Assembly: GCA_965153455.1 (NCBI GenBank)
Contig: OZ234497.1
Location: 2,480,001 to 2,544,000, forward strand
Length of the DNA stretch: 64,000 bases
From: Sphagnum compactum
Lineage: Eukaryota; Bryophyta; Sphagnopsida; Sphagnales
Direction: 5' to 3'
Numbering within the stretch: position 1 is the first letter of the stretch; the number at the start of each line of letters is the position of its first letter. Position numbers and translations under genes: made by a program. The notes beneath the pieces were generated by a model. The model was not told the DNA's origin, made no database searches, and was given only the letters and a program-made list of their open reading frames with translations. Shown here piece after piece: positions 36,180 through 47,420 of this stretch.

Positions 36180-36490
36180 GGATATACAAAATACTTTTTC
36201 ATTCCATTTGTATCTATCGTATAACCATCCACATGTGTCTAGTACGTTTCTACCTACCTAGTGCCGCCAAGTGCCTTACCTACTTACCTACCTACCTACC
36301 TAGATGGTAGTAACTAGTAACCACTTACATTCCCAACCTTCTAACCTCTGGTACCTACCCCCACTTACAGATGTAGCTAACTAGGTATTGTTGAGGTGGG
36401 AAATAGGAAGGTTCACAATTCACAACATAGGGTTACCCAGGTGGGTCCTTGGTAACTCACTTGTGGTCTAGTTAGTCTAAAAGACTAGTA
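36180..36490 (-). repeat. Dispersed TAGG/CCTA repeat, copy 4 (inverted)
   Basis: Contains TTCTACCTACCTAGTGC, CAAGTGCCTTACCTACTT, CCACTTACATTCCC and GGTTACCCAGGTGGGTCCTT, the reverse-strand forms of modules in the 28.8-kb copy, in the matching order. Confidence 0.65.
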
Positions 36491-36656
36491 CACACTGCAA
36501 GCTTCCAAGTTCCAAGGGGGAACTTCATCTTCATCAGAGATTTAGGAGCATCTTAAGGATTTTAGAAAACTTTGTTAATTAGTATTAAAAGGTTCATATA
36601 TTTTAGGTCAGGGCCCAGACATTTTAGTCAGTACCTAGTGGGGATGTGTGCAAGAT

Positions 36657-36880
36657 AATTAATTAATTAATTAATTAATTAGGACCAAAAAAACCTGGTT
36701 TACTCAACATAATAAACCTGGCTAAGTACATCATATTAATTAAGTACACCACATTAACTAAGTACACCATATTAATTAAGTACATCATCACACTAAGTAC
36801 CCTCATGTTATGTACACCACACTAAAGTACCCAATGTTGTTTATGTTCACCACATTAAGTACACTTAATGTACACCATAT
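36657..36880 (+). repeat. TTAA tract and AAGTACACCA-type short tandem repeats
   Basis: A pure AATT/TTAA run (36657-36681) is followed from about 36711 by about eight imperfect copies of a roughly 20-base unit AAGTACACCACATTAAC with variants (ATCA, ATATTAATT). Confidence 0.75.
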
Positions 36881-36963
36881 GTGATATTGGGTGTGCCCAA
36901 AAAGCTATATAAGTGAAAGTTTAACCATAGTTACCTTATCATCTACAAGAAGTTACAACTTAC

Positions 36964-36984
36964 TAAACCCTAAACCCTAAACCC
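36964..36984 (-). repeat. Telomere-like tract (CCCTAAA)
   Basis: Three perfect CCCTAAA units. Confidence 0.85.
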
Positions 36985-39562
36985 ACAAAGCAAGAAAGTA
37001 AATGAAGTGTCCACCAATGACTCTATTTGGATATGATGTGTCATAATTAGGGTTTTCAACCATAAGTTCAAAGGTCTCAAATAACTCTGTTGGTTATCTA
37101 TATATATATATATATATGTATATATGTACTTGCTTGCTTGCTTTCTTCTTTCAATTTGGTGATGTAGGTAATTTGGCAATCATCCATAAGATGGTTTAGC
37201 CAGATTTGGCTATACAAAATATGAGAATAACAAAAATTTAAGCATTGTTATATATATTGGTTGCTACCTATAGGAACTTATATAGAATCTAGCAATTATT
37301 TTTTCGACATTTGGTGACTAAAAATCCAAAAACACTCATTTTCACCACTTCGGGAAAAAAAAAATGCCAAAGAAAAAAAAACAAAAAAATTGCATAGATA
37401 ATATGGTTTTTTCTTATAAATATTTGAGTAGAGAGTTCCAGCAGCTTGCAATCAATTTTTTTTCTATACAAATTATATTAAAATTTTGGCAAAGTAAAAC
37501 CCCAAAATTAGTAAAATTAATTGAATTTACACAAGAAAGAAAATTCCAAAATTTCCCCAATTTCTTTATTGAAAACTAACAAAATTTCACCTGCTAAAAA
37601 AACACTACTTGCAATGCATTGTTGTTACCAAACTCACCATGAGATCTTTCCCCAAGTAGTTTATAGAAGAAAGTAATGCAAAAGACTCATTTATATTTCT
37701 TAAAAATTCATCTAACAATGCCAAATTGTGAGTTTCCTTTCTTCCATAACCATTCACTTTTTAGGGATAGAAGTGATCTTCAAGTTTTTGAATCACACAT
37801 TTTTTAAGTATCTTGCAATGTTTCCCATTTTACACCCCAAGCAAAAGACATATAGAAATGCTCAACATGTGATAAATAACAAGTAACATCTCTAACTCAA
37901 TTTGGGAACATGGTTCCCAAAAAAATGTGATGTTCAATGGGTGTCAACCATGGTCCACCTAAGTTGAGGGTCACGTGCATGCCATTACATTGCCTACATT
38001 AATCCCATTCGTCACGCATGGGCTTGATCTAACAAAATTTCCAATAAAGCAATAATCCAATTGAAGGTTTTTGTATTCTTGGGGTGTTTATGTATGTTGC
38101 ACATGAATTTTTTCTCAAACACATGGATATGCACATAAGGTGGATGATGAGAACCTTACGTAAGTTCATTGTGATAGTGAGCACCCTTTGAAAGTGAAGG
38201 TATAATTATTGAAGTATTGCTTAAGGTTTACATGTTCATGAGGATCAACAAGATGCCTTTGAATGGAAACAATGGGTATACAAATTCTTTCATTAGTTCA
38301 AAATTGATATAGAAACAAATTACAAGGTGCTATAGTTTCAATTTAGTGCTTTCACGGTGGGTGTGCGAACTACACACATACAACTACCTTTCATGCAAGC
38401 ACAATTATTTGCATGGGTAGGCATTTTGAGAAATCAAATTACAAAACACATAAATGAAGAGTTAGACAATATAATACTATCTCATAAATTTCATATAAAA
38501 TAACTTTTGAACAAATTCATGGTAGAGAGTTACAATAAATATTCATGTCTTTTATTCTTTTTTTTTTTCCAATAATAAATTGTAGTGGAATTCAACTTTC
38601 ATATATGCATCTAACATCTAAACTAGAATGGTATTAGTGATTGAAACATTGAGTGTTTTTCTTGTGACGTTAAAGGTTTAACTATGTTAGTTGTATGTCA
38701 TTGTGTCATCCATGTGATGCTTATATGCATGATTCATGTACTAGTCCATAAATTGGGTGCAACGTACATGTATCTTGTGTTTTGTATGAACAACATTTTG
38801 TTTGTCGATTCTACAAACAAGGAAAGAATTTGCATCTGTTCATGATTTGGGATACAAATTTTAGTTTGAATTAGAAATCAATTTTTGTTGATAGTTGAAG
38901 ACCTAGGTAGTTGCAAATTAGCATGTTGTTGATGTGCACCATTTTGTTGTTGATGTAATGCATTTGTCAAACATGGTCTTATATGTTTTGCACTATACCA
39001 TCACCTTGAAATTATTTTTCATATATTTATTATGGGATATGGTTTGCATGGAAGTTGGGAAAAAGTGAACCAACATGAAATCTACATTGCAATTAATGGT
39101 TTCCACAAGGAAATAATAGGTGAAATCCTATTCACCCCAATTTTTGCATATTTAACACCCACTCTAAAATGTTCAAAATTTCTTTAATGATTATCTACTA
39201 ACACACAAGTCTAAATCCATGTCAAAAGATGAAACCTTTCCAAGGGTCCGACCATCTTCATAAGAGCCACTTCAAGTGTAATTGATATTTTTTACATGGT
39301 TACAAGTCTCAAAAACTAAATTAATGTTGAAAGTATGTGTCGTATTATTATGTAATAATGTTTTAAATATATTAATCTAGTATTTGGATAAATTTGAAAA
39401 TAATCCAATAATTATAAAACACCTTTCAACACTTTTAAAAGCTTGTAACCAATGTCTAAAAAAATAATTAGAATAATAAAGACCCAACTTGAGAAACTAT
39501 TGGCACCCCCAAGTCAAGTTAACTTGCAAAGGGCAAGCATGACTTTCACTTGCATATTTGTT
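36985..39562. other. AT-rich spacer without a supportable gene
   Basis: Contains a TA microsatellite at about 37099-37120. I see no family motif in any frame. Confidence 0.45.
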
Positions 39563-39632
39563 GGTTTGAACCTAGGATATTTTTTGAGGTCCCAAGGTCC
39601 TAGATGGGGTTATACCATTGAGCTATCAACCT
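39563..39632 (-). mobile_element. tRNA-like SINE head (minus strand)
   Basis: On the minus strand TAGCTCAATGG (plus-strand 39615-39625) is a perfect A-box and GGTTCAAACC (plus-strand 39563-39572) a good B-box, at tRNA spacing (about 43 bases). The 7 bases before the A-box do not pair with a 3' acceptor strand, and the anticodon region is not tRNA-like. The body probably extends leftward to about 39440, where an A/T-rich tail could lie. It is the best of the three SINE heads in the window. Confidence 0.6.
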
Positions 39633-41023
39633 TGGGATGTAACCAATATTTTTGGAGTTTTAAAAACACAAAGAAATAGTGTATAAAATTATCTAAACAT
39701 TGTCTCAACATAATTTGACCAATCCTATGTTGCCACATCGACCTATTATGACTATGAAAAAACTATTTCAAGAGGTGTCAACAACTCCTTTTATCTTGTT
39801 TGCAGCATCAAGTGATATATGACTATTTCTTGTCACCATTTTTCAATTTTTGTTTCTTAATAACATTTGGGGTTAAAGATGCCAAAGTTGCACAGTTTTA
39901 ATTTTTACAAATACATAGTGCTTGTTAAACATGATGAACTTTTCAAAATCCAATTTTTTTCATGATGGTTGTTAATTTTAGGTTGTTTTTTGGATCATGG
40001 ATTTCAAAATTGGTATTTTCATATGAAAAAATAATGGTAGATGCATTAAATATCATTAATTCTTCTAAATTGGAGATTTCTTTGCCAAACTTCAAAATAA
40101 TAATGGGCTTTAGGTGACTAATTATACAAAATGAATATTGGCACCTTATTGTATTGATGATTAGTGTGGATAAAATGTGCATCCATCAAACAAATAGAAT
40201 AATGGGATTATCCTTAAAATGGTCTTTAGTCTAGAATTTAATCTCACTTTTAATTCTTGGTGTCATCTTAAATTGTTGGGTATTTTTAAAATAATTAATG
40301 TTTTGTGAAAGTTAGTATGAAATATTAAAATTAAATATCAAATAACATTTATTGCACATGATTTGAAAACTTTGTGAGTAGTAAATTAGTGGCAATAATG
40401 AAAATTGCCGAAAGCAAATTGAGGAGGCAAGATGAATCTCCCAAGTTTTGAAGGTCAAGGATGAATTCACAAGTTTATGGGCAAAAAGTTAAGTGAAAAT
40501 GTCAAATTGGTCATTTATTCACTATATTTAGGTTATTTAATGTGTTTGGCCCACATATTTTTCCTTTTTCAATGTCTTGTCTAAATGGCATCCTTTACTT
40601 TCCAAATGAGTTGAAAGTTAAAATCAACTTCATATTATGTCTGAAGACATATCTTGCATTTATAATGTTTTCGTCATGTCGCAAGATTATCACAATTGGG
40701 TGGCGCAAATAATCATACATTTTTTCAACAAAACACATAAACAATGCAAAAAAAGCATATGTGGTGCATTTTGTGTAGTGAAAGGTCATGAATGAATGTT
40801 GGATACCTACTTGATGTTAATTGTGCTAGTGGTTGGAGAATATTTGCATGTTATATTGAACATTGCACAACCCTATGAACCATTTAAAAGATTTCCAATG
40901 CTAATTGGCAATTATGAAAGAAAATATTTGAAACTTGGATTTAAACATTCAATCATTTGTAATGGAACCAAATGTATTATATATCAAAGAGGTTTGGGCA
41001 TTCTAATTGATGAAGAAACCCCA

Positions 41024-41069
<46 letters not shown>

Positions 41070-42551
41070 AAAACTCACAACATCATCAATCCTTATTGGG
41101 ATGTATAATTTGCCCATGGTACTATCCGCATGGGCCCATTGTGCATGGATGCAAACGTGATTAAAAGAGCCAAAGACACCAAGGACTTGGAATGTTTTCT
41201 AAGATTGAGCCCAGTCACATTTAACACATTTCACTATGAAAGCTTTAGTTTTTTTCATTCAATTTTTTGCAATCTTATTGATTTGTATTCATCAATGAGT
41301 TTCAGTTGGATGAAATTCAACGTGCATACAAAAATATTATTTTTTATAAAAAATGAATACACTTTCAATGAAAAGCACACATCCCAAGATTGTATATTGG
41401 TAGATTAAACTTCACATTATTTGGAAATGTTGATCACATAAAATTATTTTTAATCATTCCAACTATGGGAATTAAAACTAATTTATGCATTTTTCACAAA
41501 CAATATGTTGAGAATTAATGAATTAAAAAATAATTGTGTCCTTCATAAAGTTTATCCATGCTCTCCACCACATAAAATCAACAACTTTTGATAAATACAC
41601 ATAATCAAATTTGAATGTAGGGGGCCAAAAGCATGCTTGAACCAAATTATGCTAATATGTATAATACTTTAAAAATTTACCTATCTCAATTCCTTTTGCT
41701 CGTTTAATCATCAACATGAATATACTCTTGAATTTGGAAAATGAAGGATGCACATTTGATAAACAAAAGGAATGTTTGAAATTAAAAAGTAATGTCCACT
41801 CCAATATTTTGATTCCTTTAATTGTTGCAAAAAGAACATTTGACACATCATGGATTTGCATGAATTTTTTTTCATTGAAACTTTACAAGTAATGGAATCC
41901 ATTCCAAAATAATAAATTGCCATTGCAAATTATTATGTTCTTATTATGTTACTTCAAAAATACAAGAGTACAAAAACATAGTAGTGTCCAACCCCCTTGA
42001 GTGATTCCTTTAATCATGTTTGCACTTAGATGAACTTTGTATATGTAAACTAAAAGCTACAAATCTTTGGTAATGTGGACCCCATTGTGTTAAATATTAC
42101 ATAGTAGTCATTTATCTTGGTTTTGGACAAATTGTTATTGAAAATTAATACTTGCTTCAATTTTCAACATAACACAAGTCCATATAAAAGCATTTAAGTA
42201 TTTCAAAATATCCATTTATAACAAACAAAAAATCCAATAAAAGTCGTACTTCACTTGTAAAGATCACTTCAAACCATTTAAGAAGACAATAATAATTTAT
42301 AAGCAAGATATGTTAAAGTTGCACTCATAAATGTAATAAAATGACATCAAACATTTGTGTGTGTTTATTTTCATGTTGATAATGAAATAAGTGAATATGA
42401 TAAGATAATTGTAATTGTAGTGACATAACCAACTTATAATGGTGAAGATGTAAAAGGATATTTGAATTGTTGTGAATTTTTTTTAGAAGGCCACAAAACA
42501 TATATGGATTTGAATGTTGTAATTAACTATGTTCCTACATCAAAACTATTA
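39633..42551. other. AT-rich spacer without a supportable gene
   Basis: A TA microsatellite occupies about 41029-41064. The 89- and 92-codon plus frames at 40796-41065 and 41130-41408 have no recognisable domain; the first ends in the microsatellite. Confidence 0.45.
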
Positions 42552-43633
42552 CTGTAGTTTGTGCTATTGGCCCAAGTGTGAACTAGTTATCCAATTAATT
42601 TTTTTCCAAAATCATTTTTTATAATTTAATTGAATATTCAATAACACCTTTTTTTTTTTTTTTCAAAATTCAATATCTTTTGCACTTTAGGTCTAGAAAT
42701 CTTCAAACCACTTTCATTAAATCCTATTTGCTAAGGGCTTTTTAACAATACCAAGAGCAAGCCCAAATTCCCCTATAAGCTTTTGGTTTTGATTAAACTA
42801 ATTTCAATGGAAAAATTGTTCAATATTGAATAATTTCTCCACCATATATCAAAACAATATGAAACCAACGTGTTGCATCCTTGCTCATCAAGGGCTTCCT
42901 AATGGTATACCAAGAGTGCATCAAGAGCCAACTTGGTTTGAAAGACTTCAATTTGACAAACAAAACAAACAAACAAACAACGTTCCTTCGTAGATAGATT
43001 GTTGAAAATTGCAATATATGTATTATCGCAATGCATAGTGCATATATCAATTGTTGATAAAGGGAAATAAAGATGAGTTAGTTATGAAAAGGGGTTGAAA
43101 CTTGTTTTCAAATCTATCTATGAAGCAAGGTAGTTTGTTTTGTTTTACTTTGTTTGTCATGTTGAGATCTCCCCAACCACATCGCTTCATGCTACGCTCT
43201 TGGTATCTTTGGAAAGCTCTCAGTGAGTAGGTGTGCATCAACTTGGTTTTGAGACTCTTTGAAGTTACGGTGTGGAAGCTATTGATCATTGAAGTTACGG
43301 TGTGGAAGCTATTGATCATTGAAGTTATGGTGTGGAAGCTATTGATCATTGAACCATTTGCTCAATGAAATAGAATCAAAACTGAAAACTCTATTCGAAT
43401 TTAGGGGTTGCGTTCTCGGTGTTGTTGGAAAGCCCTCACTCAGTGAGTCAGATTTAATAGAGTTTTATTTTTCACAATTTTCAGAGCTTAGGTGTGGAAT
43501 AATATTGATTTTTTGAGTGGATACATTTTGTTGCTGGAAATTCAAACAAATTGCAAAAAATTTGGGTTTGGAAGGAAAAATCAGTTGAGCCCTTAATGTG
43601 TTCACACTTGGGCCAACGGCATAGGCTACACCA
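42552..43633. mobile_element. Inverted-repeat element of about 1.1 kb
   Basis: TTGGCCCAAGTGTGAAC (42567-42583) recurs as its exact reverse complement at 43600-43616. Similarity extends outward (CTGTAGTTTGTGCTA against CTGTGTAGCCTATGCCG-like sequence) and inward over much of each arm, for example ATTAAATC, AGGGCTTT and ACAATACCAAGAGC on the left against their counterparts on the right. Internal modules (GTGCATCAA, AACTTGGTTT, CTTGGTAT) recur again nearer the centre, so the interior is itself repetitive. No transposase frame is visible. This is a foldback or large MITE-type element. Confidence 0.6.
43261..43350 (+). repeat. Three exact-length 30-bp tandem units
   Basis: Units start GAAGTTACGG and end TTGATCATT; units 1 and 2 are identical and unit 3 differs at one base (ATGG for ACGG). 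It lies inside the inverted-repeat element, near its right arm. Confidence 0.97.
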
Positions 43634-45485
43634 ATGTTGTTGTTGTTAAAAAGGGAGTGAACATAGTGTGAACATGAACCAAAATAATCTTTGAGGAAAG
43701 CCCAATACTCAATAACAAATCTATGAAATTCAGGCTACTAGGGCCCAATTACTTACTTCATAATACAATAATAATAAATGTCTTATGGATTTGGGAATTT
43801 TGATGTGTGTAATTGAGACACAATTTTAATTTGAGATAATATAATTGCTTAAAATATTATTTAGGAATGTGGTAAACATATATAATAAAAATGCAACCAA
43901 ATATTAGGTCATCAACTCATGACATTATTAAAAAAAGGTGGGTGATGAAAAGTCAATCCCAATGGATGGTTTTAAAAATGGTGCAAGGCTTGTGGAACAT
44001 TCTTCATGTTGTGCTTTTATCAAAAATTTGAGTTTAAATTTGCGGTTTTGTGATATCAAAAAGCCACCCATCCAAAAACTACTTGTAACCTAAAGTGCTT
44101 AGGTTACAAGTAAGTTCTCATGTGATGTGATTTTCTAGCTAGGTTACACACATCATGAAAAACTTTCTTAAGAGTTAACCACACATCAACACAACACATT
44201 GGGATGTGTTGAGTTCATTCATTCATGAAAGTGGTTTGTTTTATAATGGTGGTATGTTGATATTTTTCCTCCCACAAAAATGTATAAGACACTTGCCTAC
44301 TTCCCCTAATAAAATGTAAAATAACACAAATTACCCAATAAGGTCAAGCACTAAAATAAATTGTTTCAAAATTTATTTTTATCCATTTGATTAACACTAA
44401 ACATCTTCAAGACTTAAAAACCTGGGATAATTTGGGCTTCATCTACCCATGGTGATGCACCCCCTAGAGGTGTTAATCCACTCCAAAACTTTTCACATAA
44501 AATTAGTTCCAATTCATGTGACTAAATTTTTTGCTTAATTTTAACTAGCATGAGTTAGTTTGAACTCAATACGTATTGATACTACTTCTTTTGGACGGCA
44601 GGGCCCTACCTACCTTGGGTGTAACACAAAGAGTCGTGGTTGGTTTAGCATTGTATCCATGGCAAGCAAACCAACCACAAAAGGTTAAAAGTCATCCATA
44701 ATAATAATAATATAGGGGGAAACATAGGGAATTGTTGTAAGTTTTGTTTGGGTGGAAAAGAATAACCAACCAACTATGGTTGCTCTTGTAGAAAGGTATT
44801 TGTTGGCACTAAAAAGAAAAATTGGAGTACATACATGATCACTCTATATTCTTTATGCGTCATCACTCGCTCGCTATAGTCAATCGCAACGCAACGCAAC
44901 GATCTCTTTCTTTTGGTATTTCATGACAAAAGCATGAGCTTACTCCCGTCCTACTCCAAAAGGTTACAACAACCTAGCCATAGTTGCTCTATTTGCCTTT
45001 GACATGGAGTAGATTGACGCACACCTTGTATGTATGTGTGGGCTTGTATTTCATTGTCGATCACCTCCTTCGTGTGTGCAAGTTAATTCTTTACCCTCGA
45101 CCAACCTTAAGGCCAATCAAAGTTAATCAAATCTCTTTACTAGCAAAGCCCTTTTGGAGAGCACTAAAATTAATTTTCACATGTCCAAACTCAATTTCAA
45201 AGTTAATCAAAACTTGAACTTCATCCAAATTATAATTTACAAAAGTAATTATACTCTCCCCCCCCCCAAGAAGCCATTCACCAAGATGTATTATAGCTAA
45301 TTGGGTTGACCGCCACAAACCTAGACAAAAAAACCGGGCACACAACCATGGGCCGAGTCAAGCTATGGTATGAAAAAAGAAAAAGGGGGGGGTTGTCAAC
45401 CTAATTATTTTTGCTTTAGGGGCCCTACAAAAGCCATTTCTACAAAAGCAACTTTTGCAAAAAAATCCCATTAAAAAAAATGGGA
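43634..45485. other. Spacer with two short perfect hairpins
   Basis: Hairpin 1: ACTTGTAACCTAA (44081-44093) pairs exactly with 44099-44111 around the loop AGTGC. Hairpin 2: GTGGTTGGTTT (44636-44646) pairs exactly with 44668-44678 around a 21-base loop. No gene is supported in this stretch. Confidence 0.6.
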
Positions 45486-45563
45486 AACCCCCCCCCCCCC
45501 GGTCTTTTCCCTTTGATGCGGGGCCGAGTGTTTTCCTTGGACAATGTGAGCGAGCCCCGCATC
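45486..45563. other. Poly-C run and GC-rich hairpin
   Basis: A run of about 14 C follows AAA at 45487-45500. Next, GATGCGGGGC (45515-45524) pairs exactly with GCCCCGCATC (45554-45563) across a 29-base loop. Both are unusual in this AT-rich block. Confidence 0.8.
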
Positions 45564-45820
45564 ACATTCTATGCAAAAGAAAGAATCCATATGGTACGAG
45601 ATCTACTAAAAAATGTTTCTCTAAGACACATGAGAGAATGTAAGGAAATGACCCTTTTTTCCATCCAGAAAAATCTTTGTTTCATACTACTAAGATGTCC
45701 CACTCGGCACACGCAAATCCGCAATATTCAGGTGATAAGTCATAACCCAACATACATATATATATTTTTAAAAAAAAGTAATGATCGGATGCAATTTGTG
45801 CACCTTTTAGAAGGGCGGCG

Positions 45821-46045
45821 ACATTGAAAAAAACTCAGTGTTTAGGGCAAAATTGAAAAAAAAAACTCAGTGTTTAGGGCAACATTTGAAAAAAAAAAAA
45901 CCTTGGTGTTTAGGGCATCATTGCAAAAAAAAAAATCTTGGTGTTTAGGGCATCATTGAAAAAATCTCGAGGGTTAGAGTGACATTGAAAAAACTCGAGA
46001 GTTTAGGGCAACAACGAAATAACTTGGCTTTCGGGCAAAACATTG
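45821..46045 (+). repeat. Tandem array of a 35-41 bp unit, about six copies
   Basis: Each unit has an ACATTG-like word, a poly-A of 5 to 13, CTCAGTG or CTTGGTG, and TTTAGGGCA. The poly-A length varies most; the later units are more diverged (CTCGAGGGTTAGAG, CTCGAGAGTTTAGG). Confidence 0.9.
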
Positions 46046-46255
46046 GAAAAAATATTTTGCAATCATTTTATGTTACAAAATAATACGAACTAACTACTAC
46101 TACTACTTCATCATTCTCGGAGTTGACTCTACTACGGTCAATCCATATAACTCTGGTCAGAAACATCATGGGTTTTGACAGGGGCATAATTTTTTTTAAT
46201 AGAACAATTTTTTGACTTTCGATTCCGAGATTGTCATTCGGTTGTGCCCTATTCG

Positions 46256-46309
46256 CCCCACCCCTGCCCCCCCCCCCCCCTCCCCTCCCCTCCCCTCCCC
46301 TCCCCTCCC
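46256..46309 (-). other. G-quadruplex-forming tract (C-rich on plus)
   Basis: CCCC-T pentamers repeat about six times after a 14-base C run. The minus strand therefore has many G4 blocks separated by single A, an ideal G-quadruplex pattern; the plus strand could form an i-motif. Confidence 0.9.
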
Positions 46310-46612
46310 TTGAAAAACATCACACTTGATATTACACGACAAAGCTAGCTTTGTCGAATTTTCGGGAAATTGTGTTTGGCTGCCGTTTTGAAATCTTATT
46401 AGAGCAATGATGACGGTACCAGCAACCATGTGTTGTTATTCTGACCTTCGCAATTGGTAATTTTGCCCCTGACATGTACCATAGTAGTTTAGAACATGGC
46501 GCGCCGCCCGCCCGGGTTTAGCTCTCCGGTAACTTCTAGTGGGGGAGGATAATATACACAATATTACGAAGCGAAAAACAACTTCCAAGTGGGGTTGTTC
46601 GTTATCTCTCGG

Positions 46613-46632
46613 AGTTTAGGGTTTAGGGTTTA
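46613..46632 (+). repeat. Telomere-like tract (TTTAGGG)
   Basis: Two to three TTTAGGG units followed about 50 bases on by a GGGGGCGGGG and GGTGGTGG-rich stretch (46679-46720). Confidence 0.8.
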
Positions 46633-46910
46633 TACTCTTAAGCTTGGAAAATAACCTAAAATTGGTTTTCAACGGGGTTGGGGGCGGGGTGATGGTGGTG
46701 GTGGTAGTCGTGGTGGTTGCAATGAAATAAATGTCTAGACGCTTACTTACTTCTATCTACTCAAAAGAAACTCACTACTAAGTGGGGTTGTAAGCATCAT
46801 CGCATACATACTTTGTTGACAAGACTTTGCAACCTTCTTTTTCCAATAATTGAGAGCTTTTTCTTGGTTCCGCCGAATACTCGTGTTTTTTGTGAAAAAT
46901 TGTCATCCAT

Positions 46911-47420
46911 GTTGGACCCTTTCATCCATCTTCAAAGACTAGCTATTACCCACTCACTACTTCAATCTATTCACCTCACCCAAATGGTTGAACCCTTTCA
47001 TCCATCTTCAAAGACTAGCTATTACCCACTCACTACTTCAATCTATTCACCTCACCCAAATGGTTGGACCCTTTCATCCATCTTCAAAGACTAGCTATTA
47101 TCACTCATTACTTACTTAAATCTATTCACCCAAATGGTTGGACCCCTTTCATCCATCTTCAAAGACTAACGATTATCACTCACTACTTAAAATGTATTCA
47201 CCCAAATGGTTGGACCCCTTTCATCCATCTTCAAAGACTAGCTATTGTCACTCACTACTTAAATGTATTCGCCCAAATAGTTGGACCCTTTCATCCATCT
47301 TCAAAGACTAGCTATTGTCACTCACTACTTAAATGTATTCACCCAAATAGTTGGACCCTTTCATCCATCTTCAAAGACTAGCTATTATCACTCACTACTT
47401 AAATCTATTCATCCAAGTGG
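46911..47420 (+). repeat. Tandem array of a 68-74 bp unit, seven copies
   Basis: Units run from GTTGGACCCTTTCATCCATC through TTCAAAGACTAGCTATTA and CACTCACTACTTAAAT to TATTCACCCAAATGG. Point changes are few, so homogenisation or expansion is recent. The open frames at 46813-47502 are repeats of the unit in three frames and are not treated as protein-coding. Diverged fragments (CATCCATGTTGGA) continue to about 47770. Confidence 0.95.

Noticed and set aside
39563-39632. Possible tRNA gene (good A-box and B-box)
   Set aside because: No acceptor-stem pairing and no anticodon stem-loop; fits a SINE head better.
40796-41408. Two 89-92 codon plus frames, considered as a small gene
   Set aside because: The first runs into a TA microsatellite, neither has a recognisable motif, and codon content is that of AT-rich spacer.
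46911-47420. Regularly spaced repeats considered as a CRISPR array
   Set aside because: Units are contiguous with no unique spacers, and the context is a plant nuclear genome.
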